The notes below the pieces were generated by a model, which saw only the letters and a program-made list of their open reading frames with translations, was not told the DNA's origin and made no database searches. The translations under genes and the position numbers were made by a program. Source: Zingiber officinale (taxonomy: Eukaryota > Streptophyta > Magnoliopsida > Zingiberales > Zingiberaceae). From it: 64,000 nucleotides of DNA. The stretch lies in the NCBI RefSeq assembly GCF_018446385.1, contig NC_055990.1:22811558-22875557 (forward strand), given 5' to 3'. Positions 63,381 to 64,000 of the stretch are shown here, piece after piece. Position 1 is the first letter of the stretch. Each line of letters begins with the position of its first letter.

Positions 63381-63578
63381 GTGAAGTCTAATTTTTCAAC
63401 TTAACTTTGCCAGGAAAAAACTGGTAGCAGTAAAGGTTCTGCAATTTTGAGCGAGTGGGAGGCTTATCTTCCTCTCTTCTGGCAACTTGTACCTCCAAGT
63501 GAAGAAGAGACACCAGAGGCATGTACTGAGTTTGAGAAAATAAAAGCAAAAAGAGGAATGTCGCTGCAATCTGCTTGA
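20096..63578 (+). CDS. GLU1: Ferredoxin-dependent glutamate synthase, chloroplastic (33 exons)
   Basis: Converts glutamine plus 2-oxoglutarate to two glutamates with reduced ferredoxin, in the GS/GOGAT cycle of plastids. Exons: 20096-20377, 22804-23116, 23529-23971, 24055-24186, 27783-27881, 28039-28109, 28876-28972, 32757-32849, 35255-35400, 38966-39125, 41523-41633, 41704-41919, 46203-46360, 47541-47670, 50687-50745, 50859-50964, 53526-53622, 54195-54310, 54819-55016, 55104-55214, 56346-56585, 56694-56792, 59868-59963, 60044-60241, 60346-60420, 60591-60719, 60793-60891, 61667-61809, 61892-61985, 62065-62303, 62377-62455, 63226-63309, 63414-63578. All introns are GT-AG and phases agree. The sum is 4,878 nt, 1,625 aa, the length of plant Fd-GOGAT, without the FAD/NADPH subunit fused in NADH-GOGAT. 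The start is the ATG giving a Ser/Arg-rich presequence. The introns, not the protein, are enlarged by repeats. Confidence 0.97.
20378..22803. repeat. Intron 1: AT-rich, with a diverged direct repeat
   Basis: The passage 21853-22070 recurs at 22101-22266 with many changes; shared phrases include GGAGATTGTAG, AAGTAATA and ACATTACAACTTCTGTTGTC. No coding sequence was recognised in the rest of the intron. Confidence 0.7.
24190..25322. repeat. Intron 4: two pairs of local direct repeats
   Basis: One pair has a period of about 97 bp (shared ATTAGCTTCCTTCAACTTTG at 24205 and 24302). The other has a period of 168 bp (shared CTGGAACAT at 25031 and 25199, then ACTTTTCCAACA and AAATCCCTTA). Neither shows target duplications. 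Confidence 0.7.
25749..26820. mobile_element. Unclassified terminal-inverted-repeat element, family X copy 1 (intron 4)
   Basis: The left end GTTCAAAATTTCGTTTCG matches the reverse complement of the right end (GGTTTAAAATCTCGACCC) at most positions. About 300 bp of GC-rich DNA comes first, then very AT-rich DNA and a closing stretch with CGGTACGGCACGATACAATA. Diverged relatives lie in introns 14 and 16, and a fragment in intron 27. The open frames inside (25738-26163) are not recognised. Confidence 0.55.
26821..27782. other. Rest of intron 4
   Basis: AT-rich DNA without a recognised element or coding region up to the acceptor of exon 5. Confidence 0.6.
29617..30680. mobile_element. Tourist/PIF-Harbinger-type MITE with a CT-rich core (intron 7)
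   Basis: Terminal inverted repeats GGGGGCGTTTGGTT (29617-29630) and its exact complement (30667-30680) extend imperfectly further in. They are flanked by the 3-bp duplication TAA (29614-29616 and 30681-30683). The TWA duplication and GGGxxGTTTGGTT end are typical of Harbinger-derived MITEs. The core, about 29880-30510, is an irregular microsatellite of TCTCTC with ATCACAC phrases, which creates meaningless 140-196-codon frames. Confidence 0.88.
33951..34379 (-). other. Unidentified 142-codon open frame in intron 8
   Basis: An open frame starting [20 protein letters not shown] lies on the minus strand inside an AT-rich intron. I recognise no domain, signal peptide or membrane segment. It could be a decayed transposon ORF or chance. 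The rest of intron 8 (32850-35254) shows nothing I can name. Confidence 0.2.
37345..38372. mobile_element. MITE-like element with GC-rich tandem core (intron 9)
   Basis: The left end GGGCATGTTTGGTTC and right end AAACCAAACGCACCC are near-complementary. Both are bordered by TAA, allowing one base of ambiguity at the right edge, which suggests the Harbinger group. GATAACCAAGGTTAT-type motifs recur near both ends. The core at about 37560-38060 is GC-rich and tandemly repeated with a period near 77 bp (CAGATTGCCG at 37803 and 37881, a variant at 37650). Long frames in the core follow the repeat. Confidence 0.7.
39801..40242. mobile_element. MULE-type MITE with 10-bp target duplication (intron 10)
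   Basis: The ends are AGGGGTGTAAACGAA and TTCGTTTGCACCCCT, inverted repeats with one mismatch at the tips. A perfect 10-bp duplication, AGGATCAACT, lies at 39791-39800 and 40243-40252. The size (442 bp) and the 9-11-bp duplication fit Mutator-like non-autonomous elements. The interior is a series of TTCGAGTTCGGCTCGAA-like inverted motifs. Confidence 0.9.
40709..41160 (-). mobile_element. LINE fragment, 3' end (intron 10)
   Basis: Read on the minus strand this encodes [20 protein letters not shown] and [11 protein letters not shown], then after one stop [14 protein letters not shown] and [10 protein letters not shown]. That is the familiar C-terminal tail of plant L1-type reverse transcriptase ORFs. 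It ends in CCCCACCTAGTGGGAAAAGG and a (GTT)n-like tail, the usual 3' end. It is 5'-truncated and carries an in-frame stop (CGA to TGA is the simple explanation). Confidence 0.85.
42000..44060 (-). mobile_element. Fossil Ty1/copia polyprotein (intron 12)
   Basis: Minus-strand reading in broken frames gives copia protein traces in the right order. A protease-like trace (TWMTNS..., then [11 protein letters not shown]) lies at about 44060-43830. An integrase trace (RNDNAKEYF, then [16 protein letters not shown]) lies at about 43260-43150. [14 protein letters not shown] phrase is near 43000, and a reverse transcriptase trace ([11 protein letters not shown]) near 42160-42120. Many stops and frameshifts show it is long dead. 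No LTRs were found. Limits are approximate. Confidence 0.7.
43247..43462. repeat. Perfect 108-bp tandem duplication in the copia fossil
   Basis: Two adjacent 108-bp copies (43247-43354 and 43355-43462) appear identical base for base, within otherwise decayed sequence. Confidence 0.92.
48311..48724. mobile_element. Family X copy 2, inverted (intron 14)
   Basis: The left end GAATTCGGTCCTAGACCGGA and following CGGTATTGTATCGTGCCGTG are the complement of the right part of copy 1. The right end (CGTTTCGACC... then TTTAAACC) matches its left end in reverse. It is shorter and lacks the GC-rich core. Confidence 0.6.
49650..50230. repeat. ~199-bp direct repeat with flanking short repeat (intron 14)
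   Basis: A block opening TTTGGATATATAATATTAA occurs at 49777 and 49976 with about 90% identity by eye. The copies share ATTCAAAATACAATATAATT and TTTATATAGCAAGT. A second phrase, GAGATCC then ACCTAGGAA, lies outside both copies (about 49667 and 50193). Confidence 0.8.
52412..52746. mobile_element. Family X copy 3 (intron 16)
   Basis: Begins GGTTAAAATTTTGTATTGTG then CAGGCGAAATGG. It ends ATATCGGCTCCGAAATGGGT then CGATATTATAAACC, the same ends and order as copy 1 in intron 4. The middle has a GC-rich part with repeated GGTCACGGAGG/GGTCGCGGAGG followed by AT-rich DNA. Confidence 0.6.
55500..55690. repeat. ~100-bp direct repeat (intron 20)
   Basis: GATCATGCTAATGAGCATCA occurs at 55504 and 55604, followed in both by a TTGGACC passage and CACTTTGTTACAATTTG or a close variant. 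Confidence 0.85.
57120..57325. repeat. Short tandem repeat, about four units of 55-60 bp (intron 22)
   Basis: Units share ACATCTTTTATTAGT, GCAAAACCTTTG and TTATTTTCT-like phrases with point changes and small gaps. Confidence 0.8.
57325..58570 (-). mobile_element. Decayed copia LTR related to family 1 (intron 22)
   Basis: The left part reads GAGGAATAGTCGGTGAATTG then a (CAACGGTGTAAGC) passage, like the CTAGAGGGGGTGAATAGC start of the family 1 and 3 LTRs on the plus strand. The right end AATGTTGCACCAA-like sequence (about 58559-58571) resembles the complement of TTGGTGCAAT. Internal AACTTGACT and GTCAACT phrases resemble the hairpin loops of those LTRs. It is heavily decayed and shows no target duplication. 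Confidence 0.45.
58630..58673. repeat. Perfect 22-bp tandem duplication (intron 22)
   Basis: GAGAACCACATTTCTTCCAT plus two bases occurs twice in direct succession. Confidence 0.85.
59562..59825. repeat. 129-bp direct repeat just before exon 23
   Basis: CAAATTAATTGG starts both copies (59562 and 59691). Both end in CCACTAGTGCA followed by AAATT-like bases. The second copy ends about 45 bp before the exon 23 acceptor. Confidence 0.85.
61250..61408. mobile_element. Family X end fragment (intron 27)
   Basis: AT-rich DNA followed by ATATGGTATCGAAACCATAT and GAAACGGGTCAATAATTTAA. This is the same order of motifs as the right end of copy 1. The left end is missing or too diverged. Confidence 0.5.
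62740..63151. repeat. Intron 31 direct repeat flanking a SINE-like insert
   Basis: About 138 bp (62740-62877) recurs at 63014-63151 with a few changes; both share CTAATCACACAAACAGAAAT and AATGCATGCATAATTAGTTT. Between them, 62880-62965 is a GC-richer passage with CAACACGGAGGAGGTAAATC and GGGTGACTACTAGC. That reads like the conserved part of a dispersed plant repeat, possibly a SINE. Its class is a guess. Confidence 0.6.
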
Positions 63579-64000
63579 ACAATGTCGTAAAAATCGAGTT
63601 CAAGGTATTTCAAGTGGCAGAATAAGACTCCTTAGTTGCTACAGTGCTATCGACGACCTACATTGTCTGTGGTCAATGCAACTAAATCAAGAATGCACAA
63701 CAAGACAGAAGAAGCAGCACTTGTACAGCTACCATATGCGCTTTTTCTATCTTCTCATGTATGCTTTTCAACACGGTGAGATACAAGTGGTGTGCAACCC
63801 ATTGTTCTGTACATCATGTTTGCTTTAACAAGGAGTCATAATTTGGCATAAGTTGATCCCAGTGTACTCCAAACGTCCTATTTAGATGTTCACAATGTGA
63901 TCCCTATAATTGGCAGGTGTTCGTTCTGTTTAAGATATTGAGTGTGGTTCCTATTCATAGTGTGGTTCAACATTGTGGGTGTTAAACAATTGATGTGCAC
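63579..64000 (+). other. 3' untranslated region and flank of Fd-GOGAT
   Basis: AT-rich DNA after the stop codon with no further open frame of note. No clear AATAAA was found, so the polyadenylation site is not placed. Confidence 0.6.

Larger units (their letters stand above)
60793..63578 (+). other. GLU1: Fd-GOGAT exons 27-33: C-terminal beta-helix domain
   Basis: The Gly-rich repeat domain is clear: [19 protein letters not shown] (exon 29), [20 protein letters not shown] (exon 30), [20 protein letters not shown] (exon 31). The protein ends MSLQSA and TGA at 63576-63578. Exon 30 opens with AGT, giving KSMAGGE where Gly is usual before MAGGE. A poly-A plus (TA)n tract at about 63340-63380 lies close to the acceptor of exon 33. 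Confidence 0.9.

Noticed and set aside
1..64000. tRNA or rRNA genes, bacterial operons, a dedicated defence system or biosynthetic cluster
   Set aside because: None seen by eye. The only tRNA-like signal is the retrotransposon primer-binding site at 289-300.

Overview
The window is nuclear DNA of a flowering plant, most likely a large-genome monocot. The genes are split by many GT-AG introns. The first coding exons are strongly GC-rich and later exons AT-rich, a gradient typical of monocots. LTR retrotransposons and MITE-like elements are dense. No sequence here names the species; a Zingiberales-type monocot is a guess from general repeat character only.

Left third (1 to about 12,400): a nest of LTR retroelement remnants. 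At the left edge a Ty1/copia element on the minus strand shows its gag start, primer-binding site and 5' LTR (303-1821). It interrupts an LTR of a second family (1822-2097). A solo LTR of that second family follows (2716-5116, TSD GTATG). A third solo LTR (6111-10307, TSD TCAAC) splits an array of about 110-bp tandem repeats. Two younger solo LTRs have landed inside it (6418-7990, TSD CTTCC; 9145-10195, TSD ATATA). Gypsy-like LTR remnants with TATA boxes and a short exon-like island run up to about 12,400.

Middle (13,034-15,968, minus strand): a complete seven-exon gene for a MORN-repeat phosphatidylinositol 4-phosphate 5-kinase (771 aa). A gene-free AT-rich stretch of about 4.1 kb separates it from the next gene, and the two genes diverge from it.

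Right two thirds (20,096-63,578, plus strand): one complete gene for chloroplast ferredoxin-dependent glutamate synthase, 33 exons and 1,625 aa, reconstructed exon by exon with every junction in frame. Its 43.5-kb span comes from introns holding a copia polyprotein fossil, a LINE fragment, a Tourist/Harbinger-type MITE, a MULE-type MITE, a family of unclassified elements in at least three introns, a decayed LTR and many local 100-200-bp duplications.

The two genes have no evident functional link: one acts in primary nitrogen assimilation, the other in phosphoinositide signalling. The most unusual signal is in the LTRs at 303-1821 and 6418-7990. Much of each LTR is a chain of short hairpins whose stems change in a compensatory way, next to an array of 12-bp palindromes.
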